From: Neisseriaceae bacterium
GTDB taxonomy: Bacteria; Pseudomonadota; Gammaproteobacteria; Burkholderiales; Neisseriaceae
Length of the DNA stretch: 8,387 nt
NCBI GenBank assembly: GCA_030151665.1
Contig: JASLDB010000110.1
Span: forward strand, 1 to 8,387
Reading direction: 5' to 3'
A program made the position numbers and the translations under genes. The notes under the pieces were generated by a model, which saw only the letters and a program-made list of their open reading frames with translations, did not search any database and was not told the origin of the DNA. Position 1 is the stretch's first letter, and every line of letters starts with the position of its first letter. Below are positions 1-6,226 of the stretch, in pieces.

Positions 1-824
1 TCTTTAGCACGGGCTTTGGCGATGATATAAATCAAAGAATCCCCATCATAAACATTGCCTTGGTTATCAACCATCATCAATCGGTCACCATCACCATCTA
101 ATGCAATACCAAAATCAGCATCATTTTGTAAAACCGCTGCTTGCAAGGTTTTGGTATAGGTTGCACCAACTTTGTCATTGATGTTGTAACCAGTTGGTTC
201 ATCGCCAATCGAAATTACTTTGGCACCCAATTCATGAAATACTTTTGGGGCGACATGGTAAGCTGCACCATGTGCAGTATCAATAACAATGGTCAGGCCA
301 CGCAAATTCAAGTGATTGGGGAATGTACTTTTGCAAAATTCAATATACCGGTCAACAGCACCATTAATGCGTCTGGCTCGTCCTAGACGATCAGATGGCA
401 TGGTCACCAAATCTTCATCCAATTTGGCTTCGATTTGTAGTTCCAATTCATCAGACAGTTTGACACCACCTTCTGCAAAAAATTTAATGCCATTGTCTGA
501 ATAAACATTGTGTGATGCAGAAATCATCACACCAGCAGAAGCACGCAATGCACGCGTCAAATAGGCAACCCCTGGTGTTGGCAAAGGACCTGTTTGCAAA
601 ACATTCACCCCTGCGGCGGTAAAGCCAGCCACCAAAGCCGCCTCTAGCATATAGCCAGAAATACGGGTATCTTTACCAATCAATACTGTTGGTTTTTCAT
701 CTTGATCTTGTGAAATCAAAACCTTGCCAGCAGCATAGCCTAATTTCAATACAAATTCTGGTGTAATTGGATATTGTCCTACTTCACCGCGCACCCCATC
801 GGTACCAAAATATTTACGCGCCAT
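1..824 (-). CDS. glmM: Phosphoglucosamine mutase GlmM, N-terminal 274 residues (3' end beyond the window)
   Basis: GlmM is a cytosolic enzyme converting glucosamine-6-phosphate to glucosamine-1-phosphate on the route to UDP-GlcNAc for peptidoglycan and LPS. The frame opens with MARKYFGTDGVRG, the family N-terminus. Visible motifs are GKDTRISGYMLE (residues 50-61), the phosphoserine loop ISASHN (101-106, with Ser104 matching the catalytic phosphoserine) and the magnesium loop DGDGDR (243-248). The start is ATG at 824-822, preceded by AAGGA (835-831) with a 6-nt spacer. The gene runs off the left edge with no stop; roughly 170 C-terminal residues, including the sugar- and phosphate-binding parts, should lie outside. 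One oddity is that the residue after SASHN is Val instead of the usual Pro. It lies 89 nt downstream of folP, and the gap carries its own promoter candidate. The identification is essentially certain. Confidence 0.97.
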   Translation of the reverse strand, partial: MARKYFGTDGVRGEVGQYPITPEFVLKLGYAAGKVLISQDQDEKPTVLIGKDTRISGYMLEAALVAGFTAAGVNVLQTGPLPTPGVAYLTRALRASAGVMISASHNVYSDNGIKFFAEGGVKLSDELELQIEAKLDEDLVTMPSDRLGRARRINGAVDRYIEFCKSTFPNHLNLRGLTIVIDTAHGAAYHVAPKVFHELGAKVISIGDEPTGYNINDKVGATYTKTLQAAVLQNDADFGIALDGDGDRLMMVDNQGNVYDGDSLIYIIAKARAK

Positions 825-863
825 GCTAATTCCTTATTCCTCTGATATGATTTCTTAATGGTA

Positions 864-892
864 ATTTTACTATCTTCACTCAAGAATGTCTT
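864..892 (-). promoter_or_regulatory. Sigma-70-type promoter candidate for glmM
   Basis: In the folP-glmM gap the minus strand reads AAGACA (-35, positions 892-887), a 17-nt spacer, and TAAAAT (-10, positions 869-864). The match to consensus is 4/6 and 5/6. Transcription would start near 857, leaving a leader of about 33 nt with a good Shine-Dalgarno sequence. This would let glmM be expressed apart from folP. No hairpin terminator is visible in this gap, so readthrough from folP is also possible. Confidence 0.4.
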
Positions 893-913
893 GTTTGATT
901 AAATATTACTACG

Positions 914-1768
914 TCATTTTTCGTTAAATACACCCATCGCCTGCCAAATTTGTACTGCTTGTTTGGTTTCTTTCACATCATGCACCCGCACAATGTGGGC
1001 TCCGCGGGCAATGGATGCCAAAGCAGCCGCCACACTTGCTCCAACACGTTCTGAAGCTTTATCTTCACCTGTGATTTCACCCAACATGCGTTTGCGAGAA
1101 ACGCCAATGAGCCAAGGAAAATCACTTTGTTTAATCATCGTATCCAAGTTTTGCATTAAAATAATGTGGTGCTGCAAGTTCTTACCAAACCCAAAACCTG
1201 GATCCAAAACCAAACGGCTTTTCTGAATACCGTGATCCACACAAACTTGGCTTCTACTGAGCAAATAATTGCCTACCTCCTGCAAAACATCATCATAACT
1301 GGGATTAACTTGCATCGAGTCTGGCAAACCTTGCATGTGCATCAAGCAAATGCCAATATTATTATACTGCGCCAACAAATCCACTGCACCAACATCGGTT
1401 AAAGCGGCAACATCATTAATACCATCGACCAACTCAGCTTCCAATGCCTTTTGCATCACCACAGTGTGTCGTGTATCCAAAGTAATGGGAATTTGCCATT
1501 GGCGCAATTCCCTTAAAATCGGTGCAACCCGTGACCATTCCTCATCGTGACCAATGGCTAAGCTACCCGGCCGAGTGGACTCACCACCCACATCCAAAAT
1601 ATCAACGCCCTCTTTTACCAACTTTTCTGCATGCGCCAAACTGCTGGCGATATTTTTAGAGTATGTTCCACCATCTGAAAAAGAATCTGGCGTTGTATTG
1701 ACGATACCCATGACTTGAGGCTCATTTAGATTGATCAAAAAACGACCACATTGCCATCTATTGCTCAT
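914..1768 (-). CDS. folP: Dihydropteroate synthase FolP
   Basis: FolP condenses 6-hydroxymethyl-7,8-dihydropterin pyrophosphate with p-aminobenzoate to 7,8-dihydropteroate; it is the sulfonamide target and acts in the cytosol. The 284-residue product has the length and motif order of the TIM-barrel family: NTTPDSFSDGG (24-34), ILDVGGESTRPG (57-68), LDT (97-99), ND (118-119), LMHMQG (142-147), DPGFGFGK (189-196), SRK (224-226) and RVHD (261-264). All pterin- and pABA-loop signatures I know are present. The common NVTPDSF loop reads NTTPDSF here, a variant I regard as ordinary. The start is ATG at 1768-1766 with GGAG at 1780-1777 and an 8-nt spacer. It follows ftsH on the same strand after 61 nt, with a strong hairpin in between that leaves no room for a promoter between the hairpin and the Shine-Dalgarno sequence. 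Confidence 0.97.
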   Translation of the reverse strand: MSNRWQCGRFLINLNEPQVMGIVNTTPDSFSDGGTYSKNIASSLAHAEKLVKEGVDILDVGGESTRPGSLAIGHDEEWSRVAPILRELRQWQIPITLDTRHTVVMQKALEAELVDGINDVAALTDVGAVDLLAQYNNIGICLMHMQGLPDSMQVNPSYDDVLQEVGNYLLSRSQVCVDHGIQKSRLVLDPGFGFGKNLQHHIILMQNLDTMIKQSDFPWLIGVSRKRMLGEITGEDKASERVGASVAAALASIARGAHIVRVHDVKETKQAVQIWQAMGVFNEK

Positions 1769-1785
1769 GACTCTAGCTCCATAAT

Positions 1786-1815
1786 AAAACGGCAGCCTAG
1801 GTGGCTGCCGTTTTT
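1786..1815 (-). terminator. Intrinsic terminator or attenuator between ftsH and folP
   Basis: The arms CGGCAGCC (1790-1797) and GGCTGCCG (1803-1810) pair perfectly around a 5-nt loop, and A4/T4 flanks extend the stem to 12 bp. Read on the minus strand it begins 15 nt after the ftsH stop and is followed by TTTTATTAT, so it has the form of a Rho-independent terminator. It is symmetric enough to work in both directions. The folP Shine-Dalgarno sequence begins only a few bases past the T-tract, so the hairpin must either be read through for folP expression or act as an intercistronic attenuator. Confidence 0.8.
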
Positions 1816-1829
1816 ATTGCTAATCAACA

Positions 1830-3953
1830 TTATGATTTATTAGATTTATCAGCAGACTGGTCATCTTTTTGACCATTTTCTGCTGGCTCATCTGACTTAA
1901 CAGCTTCATCACTGGCCTTTACTGATTTTTCTTCAGTTGGCTGATCAGCTTTTGCATCTTCTTCTTTTTCTGTTTTGGCTTTCACTTTTTCAGTTAAACT
2001 GCGAATCACCTCTGCTGGTGGTTCTTCACCATTTAGCAGCGCTGCTTTTGCTTCTTCAGCTTTAACACGTTCTGCTTCTTCTTCATCTAACTGAGCTTGT
2101 GTTTTAACATTATAGCTATAGTCTTTTGGTAAGCTAGGTTGTTTGCCTGCCATGATTTCTTTCACTTGGTCAGCATCAATGGTTTCCCAATCCAACAAAG
2201 CTTTGGACATCGTGTGCATTTTGTCACGATTGTCATCCAAAATTTTATAGGCAATCGCATATTGTTCATCAATAATACGACGAACTTCTGCATCAACAGC
2301 TTGCATGGTGGCTTCAGAAATATTCTTGGTGTTGGTCACAGATCGACCTAAGAATACTTCACCTTCATTTTCTGCATAAACCATTGGGCCCATTTTTTTA
2401 GACATACCATAACGCGTTACCATGTCTCGAGCAATACTGGTTGCACGCTCAAAGTCATTGGATGCACCAGTCGATACACGTCCAATAAACAAGTCTTCTG
2501 CAATACGACCACCGAACAAAATCGAAATTTGATTCAACATTTGGTCTTCATACATACTAATGCGATCACGCTCTGGCAACTGCCAAGTCAAACCCAAGGC
2601 ACGACCACGAGGCATAATGGTCACTTTGTGCACAGGATCAGTAAATGGCAAGCTACTGGCGACAATTGCATGACCTGATTCATGGTAAGCCGTTGCTTTG
2701 CGCTCATCATCATGCATAATCATTGAACGACGCTCAGGACCCATGTAAATCTTGTCTTTGGCATCTTCAAAGTCACTTTGGTCAACTTTCATTTTATTGC
2801 GTCGACCTGCAAACAATGCCGCTTCATTCACCAAGTTAGCCAAATCAGCACCACTAAAACCAGGTGTACCACGGGCCAATGAAGTCAAATCAACAGAGGT
2901 ATCCAAAGGTACTTTTTTAGCATGAACTTTCAAAATCTGTTCACGACCACGAATGTCTGGCAATGACACCACCACTTGACGGTCAAAACGACCTGGTCGT
3001 TGCAAAGCTGGATCCAATACATCGGGGCGGTTGGTGGCTGCAATCACAATCACAGTTTGATTGCTTTCAAAACCATCCATCTCAACCAATAATTGGTTTA
3101 AGGTTTGTTCACGTTCATCGTTACCGCCACCAAGACCAGCACCACGTTGGCGACCCACAGCATCAATCTCATCAATAAAGATAATACATGGTGCATTTTT
3201 CTTGGCTTGCTCAAACATGTCACGAACACGGGATGCACCCACGCCGACAAACATTTCTACAAAGTCAGAACCTGAAATACTAAAGAATGGCACTTGTGCT
3301 TCACCGGCAATGGCTTTGGCCAATAAGGTTTTACCAGTACCTGGACTACCTGCCAACAAAATACCACGTGGTACACGACCACCCAAGCTTTGGTAACGAG
3401 AAGGTGCTTTCAAATAATCCACGATCTCTTGCACTTCTTCTTTGGCTTCATCACAACCAGCAACATCAGCAAAAGTCACTTTATTGGTATTTTTATCCAA
3501 TAATTTAGCGCGGCTTTTACCAAAGGAGAAAGCACCACCTTTGCCACCGCCGCCACCACCTTGCATTTGACGCATGAAGTAAATCCACACACCAATCAAT
3601 AGCAATACAGGCAACATGCTAATCAAGATACCACCCAAGGCACTTGGTTTTTCTTCAGGCGTTACTTTAACAACAACACCTTTTTCCAATAAAATTGGAA
3701 TAAGATTGTTGTCTAATGGCGCATTGGCAATAAAATCACTCGTGTCTTTGCGTTTACCAGTGATGGCATAACCACTGATTGCAGAGCCCCCAATGTTGAC
3801 ACTGGCCACTTCACCTTGTTTAACTTGGGTGATAAAGAGTGAATAATCAATCAACTTTTTGGTGTCTTTTGACCCCTGTAAGGCATTGAAAGAGGCCATC
3901 AAAATGACTGCCAAAACAAGCCAAACCAATATATTTTTAACGGTACTACCCAC
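1830..3953 (-). CDS. ftsH: ATP-dependent zinc metalloprotease FtsH
   Basis: FtsH is the hexameric inner-membrane AAA+ protease that extracts and degrades membrane proteins and unstable regulators; in E. coli it degrades sigma-32 and LpxC. The 707-residue product shows, in order: TM1 (about 7-25), a periplasmic domain, TM2 (about 107-127), a Gly-rich linker (132-140), Walker A GSPGTGKT (202-209), the pore loop FVGVG (235-239), Walker B with D261/E262, ATNRPD (306-311), the arginine-finger segment RPGRFDR (319-325), zinc motif HESGH (424-428), and a likely third zinc ligand Asp in TGASND (495-500). The start is GTG at 3953-3951, with GGGAG 9 nt upstream; it aligns well with the family N-terminus and no in-frame ATG is available. 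The tail after about residue 612 is some 95 residues of Glu, Lys, Asp and Ala, roughly twice as long as in E. coli and probably disordered. The gene has its own promoter at the end of rlmE. Confidence 0.98.
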   Translation of the reverse strand: MGSTVKNILVWLVLAVILMASFNALQGSKDTKKLIDYSLFITQVKQGEVASVNIGGSAISGYAITGKRKDTSDFIANAPLDNNLIPILLEKGVVVKVTPEEKPSALGGILISMLPVLLLIGVWIYFMRQMQGGGGGGKGGAFSFGKSRAKLLDKNTNKVTFADVAGCDEAKEEVQEIVDYLKAPSRYQSLGGRVPRGILLAGSPGTGKTLLAKAIAGEAQVPFFSISGSDFVEMFVGVGASRVRDMFEQAKKNAPCIIFIDEIDAVGRQRGAGLGGGNDEREQTLNQLLVEMDGFESNQTVIVIAATNRPDVLDPALQRPGRFDRQVVVSLPDIRGREQILKVHAKKVPLDTSVDLTSLARGTPGFSGADLANLVNEAALFAGRRNKMKVDQSDFEDAKDKIYMGPERRSMIMHDDERKATAYHESGHAIVASSLPFTDPVHKVTIMPRGRALGLTWQLPERDRISMYEDQMLNQISILFGGRIAEDLFIGRVSTGASNDFERATSIARDMVTRYGMSKKMGPMVYAENEGEVFLGRSVTNTKNISEATMQAVDAEVRRIIDEQYAIAYKILDDNRDKMHTMSKALLDWETIDADQVKEIMAGKQPSLPKDYSYNVKTQAQLDEEEAERVKAEEAKAALLNGEEPPAEVIRSLTEKVKAKTEKEEDAKADQPTEEKSVKASDEAVKSDEPAENGQKDDQSADKSNKS

Positions 3954-3969
3954 TGAATCAGGCTCCCAT
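3953..3969 (-). promoter_or_regulatory. ftsH ribosome binding site, GTG start and overlapping three-codon mini-ORF
   Basis: GGGAG (3967-3963) precedes the GTG at 3953 by 9 nt and supports that start. The nearest ATG (3969-3967) is in another frame and gives only Met-Gly-Ala-stop, ending at 3958, four bases before the GTG. The Shine-Dalgarno sequence lies inside this mini-ORF. Whether the ATG is used is unknown. Confidence 0.5.
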
Positions 3970-3989
3970 TTTTGGAATAATTAATTAAA

Positions 3990-4018
3990 ATTGTAAATCA
4001 TTGTCATACTTTTGTCAG
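3990..4018 (-). promoter_or_regulatory. Sigma-70 promoter for ftsH overlapping the rlmE stop codon
   Basis: The minus strand reads CTGACA (-35, 4018-4013), a 17-nt spacer, and TACAAT (-10, 3995-3990), with 5/6 matches in both boxes and ideal spacing. The -35 box contains the rlmE TGA stop. Transcription would start near 3983, about 30 nt upstream of the ftsH GTG. I saw no heat-shock (sigma-32 type) promoter here. Confidence 0.6.
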
Positions 4019-4668
4019 CGCTTCTGTTTGCCTAACAAGTATAGCTCAGTTGAGCGATCCCGTGAGGCTTTTGGCTTTCGCACCAGCACTTGAACAAAAT
4101 GTTGTCGCATTGCTTCCACATACTCTTGGTAACCTGAACCTTGGAACACCTTGATTAAAAAATGCCCACCAGTTTTCAAATTTTCCACTGCAAACTCTAA
4201 AGCCAACTCTGCCAAGTAAAAACTTCTTGCTTGATCAGTTACTGCGTTTCCAGTCATATTTGGGGCAATATCTGAGATTACAAGGTCTAGCGGTCGATTT
4301 TCTAATAAATTTTCAAATTCTTGCAAAACACTTTCTTCTCGAAAATCACCTTGAATAAAATCCACGCCAGCGATAGGGTCCATGGGTAAGATATCCAAAG
4401 CAAATATTTTGCCACTGTTTCCAATTAAATCTCTGGCCACTTGTGACCAGCTACCAGGTGCACTGCCCAAATCCGCCACAACAATGCCGGGCTTTAAAAG
4501 TTGATCTTTTTCATTGATTTCCAATAATTTATAAGCAGCACGAGCACGATAGCCATCTTTTTTGGCCAAATGCACATAATGGTCATTCACGTGCTCACTG
4601 AGCCAAGCCTTGGATGATTTAGAACGAACGGCTATTGGTCTTGATCTTTCTATATATAAACAACACAT
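4015..4668 (-). CDS. rlmE: 23S rRNA 2'-O-ribose methyltransferase RlmE (RrmJ/FtsJ)
   Basis: RlmE uses S-adenosylmethionine to methylate the 2'-OH of U2552 in the A-loop of 23S rRNA, a late step in 50S maturation. The 217-residue product carries the SAM motif DLGSAPGSW (67-75), LLPMDP-like ILPMDPIAGVDFIQGDF (93-109), SDIAPNMTG (132-140) and the KDKE catalytic tetrad, which I assign to K47, D133, K173 and E208. It ends in the family pattern RKPKASRDRSTELYLL. The only ATG available, 4668-4666, gives about 12 extra N-terminal residues (MCCLYIERSRPI) that do not look like the family, and no Shine-Dalgarno sequence precedes it. The family-like N-terminus begins around AVRSKSSKAWL, where an ATA codon (4635-4633) sits in place of the expected Met. 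The start is therefore uncertain. It is divergent from yhbY and upstream of ftsH, the standard arrangement. Confidence 0.95.
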   Translation of the reverse strand: MCCLYIERSRPIAVRSKSSKAWLSEHVNDHYVHLAKKDGYRARAAYKLLEINEKDQLLKPGIVVADLGSAPGSWSQVARDLIGNSGKIFALDILPMDPIAGVDFIQGDFREESVLQEFENLLENRPLDLVISDIAPNMTGNAVTDQARSFYLAELALEFAVENLKTGGHFLIKVFQGSGYQEYVEAMRQHFVQVLVRKPKASRDRSTELYLLGKQKR

Positions 4669-4670
4669 TA

Positions 4671-4689
4671 AAGATTAGTAAACAATCTT
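4671..4689. repeat. Inverted repeat in front of rlmE
   Basis: AAGATT (4671-4676) and AATCTT (4684-4689) form a 6-bp dyad with a 7-nt spacer. It ends two bases before the rlmE ATG at the place where a Shine-Dalgarno sequence would sit. It could be an operator or a weak RNA hairpin; the stem is AT-rich and may be chance. Confidence 0.3.
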
Positions 4690-4714
4690 ATGAGTAAAAT
4701 CGACACGAAAACAA
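4685..4714 (-). promoter_or_regulatory. Weak promoter candidate for rlmE
   Basis: The minus strand reads TTGTTT (4714-4709), an 18-nt spacer, and TAAGAT (4690-4685). Each box matches consensus at 4/6. Transcription would begin close to the rlmE ATG, implying a leader of about 10 nt. The AT-rich background makes chance matches likely. Confidence 0.25.
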
Positions 4715-4730
4715 AAAACTTAAGTACAAT
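4700..4730 (+). promoter_or_regulatory. Promoter candidate for yhbY
   Basis: TCGACA (4700-4705) and TACAAT (4725-4730) each match the sigma-70 boxes at 5/6 but with a long 19-nt spacer. Start near 4737 would give a leader of about 32 nt. A competing pair is TTGTCT (4732-4737) and TATTTT (4754-4759), which would make the message nearly leaderless. Consistent with that, no Shine-Dalgarno sequence precedes the yhbY ATG. Confidence 0.35.
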
Positions 4731-4768
4731 CTTGTCTTTAGCATCATGAAAAATATTTTGTAATTCTT

Positions 4769-5047
4769 ATGAATAAAAAACTTAGCACCAAAGACATTCA
4801 AGTCTTAAAACAACGTGCACATCATTTAGCACCTGTTGTGATGATTGGCCAACATGGCTTAACTGAAGCCATCATCAAAGAAACCCATGCCAATTTAACG
4901 GCACACGAACTGATTAAAGTCCGTGTATTTGGTGACGATCGTTCAGAGCGCATCGAAATGGCCAACACTTTATGTGAGGCAGTTGAAGCCGTATTGGTTC
5001 AACACATTGGCAAACTTTTGGTTTTGTATCGTCCAAACGAAGACTAA
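4769..5047 (+). CDS. yhbY: CRM-domain ribosome assembly protein YhbY
   Basis: YhbY is a small RNA-binding protein that associates with pre-50S particles; its fold is the CRM domain, also found in plant organelle splicing factors. The 92-residue product is the normal single-domain length. It has the RNA-binding GxxG loop in IGQHGLT (G27-Q28-H29-G30), then HELIKVRV (46-53), DRSER (57-61) and the closing LVQHIGKLLVLYRP (76-89). The ATG at 4769 has no recognisable Shine-Dalgarno sequence, but no other start fits the family N-terminus. It is the only plus-strand gene of the conserved block, divergent from rlmE, and has its own strong terminator 23 nt after the stop. Confidence 0.95.
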   Translation: MNKKLSTKDIQVLKQRAHHLAPVVMIGQHGLTEAIIKETHANLTAHELIKVRVFGDDRSERIEMANTLCEAVEAVLVQHIGKLLVLYRPNED

Positions 5048-5070
5048 ACCCAAGCTTGCTATCCCAAAAT

Positions 5071-5093
5071 GCAGCCACTAGGCTGCTTTTTTT
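5071..5093 (+). terminator. Intrinsic terminator of yhbY
   Basis: GCAGCC (5071-5076) and GGCTGC (5081-5086) pair around the tetraloop ACTA and are followed by seven T residues (5087-5093). In the other direction the T-tract is only ATTTT, so it may stop the opposing DUF4149-like transcript, which ends at 5099, less efficiently. The stem-loop is almost identical to the one between ftsH and folP read on the opposite strand. Confidence 0.85.
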
Positions 5094-5098
5094 GCACC

Positions 5099-5587
5099 TT
5101 ACCAACGGCTTTTGCCTAAATTTAATGCATAAACCATCAACGCCAATACCACACCCAAAACACTCACCAATAAAAAAATAGAACTGGAAACACCATGCCA
5201 GATACCAAAACTGGAACCAATCGCCTGCGATTGCTTTAAAGAAGCAAATAGCAAGTCATCAATGGCATGGGTTTGGTGCTTTTTTAACGCTTCAATAATG
5301 GGGGTAATCAACCATTCATTAATGGATACCAAAACCAAAATAGCCAATGCTATTTTGACACGGACTTGTTTAAAAAAAGCGGTGTGGTGACTGAGTTTTA
5401 AAACCGTTAATAACAACAGCATGGACGCAATGCCCAAATAAGACACTATGTGAAAAATTTGACCTGCAATCGCACCAGCCGTCATTTTATCCAAGTGCGA
5501 AAACAAAACAGGGGCAACAATATAACCACTGCACAATTGTGTACCTAACCAAACTGCCAACAATAATGCTGTTATTTTTTGCCCCAT
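5099..5587 (-). CDS. DUF4149-like four-helix membrane protein
   Basis: This 162-residue protein has four predicted hydrophobic segments, at about 5-29, 47-64, 76-98 and 132-155, so it is probably an inner-membrane protein. The pattern of a first helix ending in GYIVAPVLF (21-29), a FHIVSYLG segment (45-52) and FGIWHGVSS (127-135) before the last helix agrees with my memory of the DUF4149 family (related to TMEM205). Its function is unknown. The ATG at 5587 is preceded by AAGGA (5597-5593) with a 5-nt spacer, a clear start. It lies 60 nt downstream of greA on the same strand, probably co-transcribed, and converges with yhbY across a shared terminator. A DUF4149-type gene in this slot is, as I recall, also found in Pseudomonas (the PA4754 position). 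Confidence 0.8.
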   Translation of the reverse strand: MGQKITALLLAVWLGTQLCSGYIVAPVLFSHLDKMTAGAIAGQIFHIVSYLGIASMLLLLTVLKLSHHTAFFKQVRVKIALAILVLVSINEWLITPIIEALKKHQTHAIDDLLFASLKQSQAIGSSFGIWHGVSSSIFLLVSVLGVVLALMVYALNLGKSRW

Positions 5588-5611
5588 GTCTGTCCTTTAG
5601 AAGAGAATTAT

Positions 5612-5629
5612 TATCATCTTTCGATGATA
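5612..5629 (-). other. Small hairpin with GAAA tetraloop between greA and the DUF4149-like gene
   Basis: TATCATC and GATGATA form a 7-bp stem; on the minus strand the loop is GAAA, a stable GNRA tetraloop. No T-run follows, so it is unlikely to be a terminator. It may be an RNA-processing or stability element in a greA-DUF4149 message, or chance. Confidence 0.3.
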
Positions 5630-5647
5630 CAACATTTGGGGTGTTTT

Positions 5648-6124
5648 TTAAACGTATTGAACGTCAATAATTTCATACTCTTTAATACCGCCTGGTGCTT
5701 TAACTTCAGCCACATCCCCTGCTTCTTTACCAATCAAAGCACGGGCAATTGGTGATGAAATTGACACTTTGCTTTGTTTGATATCAGCCTCGTCCTCACC
5801 CACGATTTGGTAAGTGACTTGTGCTTCTGTGTTGCAATCTTCCAAAGTCACGGTTGAGCCAAACACCACAGTACCATCCGCATTCAATTCAGCAGGATTA
5901 ACCACTTGGGCCAAAGACAATTTGCCTTCTAGCTCTGCAATACGGCCTTCAATAAAGCCTTGTTTCTCTTTTGCCGCTTCATACTCCGCATTCTCAGATA
6001 AGTCACCATGAGAACGGGCCTCTGCAATCGCTTCAATGATCGCAGGACGAGCCACACTTTTTAAGTTCTGTAACTCTTCTTTTAAAAGCTCTGCACCACG
6101 AACGGTTAAAGGGATTTTTTGCAT
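5648..6124 (-). CDS. greA: Transcription elongation factor GreA
   Basis: GreA binds in the secondary channel of RNA polymerase and stimulates cleavage of backtracked RNA, rescuing stalled complexes. The 158-residue product has exactly the E. coli length. The N-terminal coiled coil (about 12-74) carries the acidic tip GDLSENAEYEAAKEKQ, with D41 and E44 at the positions that hold the catalytic magnesium ion. The C-terminal FKBP-like domain includes VVFGSTVTLED (86-96) and SISSPIARALIGKEAGD (121-137). The frame is open upstream to an ATG at 6187, but that adds 21 residues unlike the family and encoded across a hairpin. I chose ATG 6124-6122, preceded by GGAG (6134-6131) with a 6-nt spacer. The leader holds a terminator-like hairpin downstream of a promoter candidate, suggesting attenuation. 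Confidence 0.97.
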   Translation of the reverse strand: MQKIPLTVRGAELLKEELQNLKSVARPAIIEAIAEARSHGDLSENAEYEAAKEKQGFIEGRIAELEGKLSLAQVVNPAELNADGTVVFGSTVTLEDCNTEAQVTYQIVGEDEADIKQSKVSISSPIARALIGKEAGDVAEVKAPGGIKEYEIIDVQYV

Positions 6125-6167
6125 GTTACTCTCCAAAGCAGTGACTTTATTTGGGTGCCACTGACAA

Positions 6168-6220
6168 TAAAAAAGGCAAGCCGCCAAACAAAGTGGCGGC
6201 TTGCTGACATTAGATTTGTT
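6168..6220 (-). ncRNA. Putative short greA leader transcript (GraL-like)
   Basis: If transcription starts near 6220 and stops at the U-tract ending near 6168, the product is an RNA of about 53 nt ending in an 11-bp hairpin. In E. coli, termination in the greA leader yields short RNAs named GraL; the layout here is similar. No sequence homology to GraL is claimed, and the RNA is predicted from layout only. Confidence 0.35.
6169..6204 (-). terminator. Strong hairpin terminator/attenuator in the greA leader
   Basis: The arms GCAAGCCGCCA (6176-6186) and TGGCGGCTTGC (6194-6204) form a perfect 11-bp GC-rich stem with a 7-nt loop. On the minus strand it is followed by C and six T residues (6174-6169). 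It is directional: the plus strand has no T-run after it. It lies 136 nt after the AhpD-like gene stop and about 45 nt before the greA ATG, so it either ends the upstream operon or attenuates greA, or both. Confidence 0.85.
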
Positions 6221-6226
6221 GGGTTT

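Noticed and set aside
141..504. Plus-strand open frames within the glmM region
   Set aside because: They are antisense shadows of glmM, whose motifs are unmistakable on the minus strand.
3345..3350. Walker A GSPGTGKT and zinc motif HESGH in FtsH as defects
   Set aside because: Ser replaces Pro and Ala at positions that tolerate change; all catalytic and metal ligands (K208, D261, E262, H424, E425, H428) are present.
3537..3561. Repeated ccaccgcc-type triplets as a microsatellite
   Set aside because: They encode the Gly-rich linker after TM2 of FtsH, which is also Gly-rich in E. coli; there is no sign of a non-coding repeat.
5612..5629. The TATCATC/GATGATA hairpin as a greA terminator
   Set aside because: The stem is short and AT-rich and no T-run follows on the minus strand, so I list it only as a hairpin.
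6125..6187. Longer greA reading frame starting at 6187
   Set aside because: The extra 21 residues (MAACLFYC...) are unlike GreA, are encoded across the leader hairpin, and have no ribosome site; the start at 6124 has GGAG at ideal spacing and gives the exact E. coli length.
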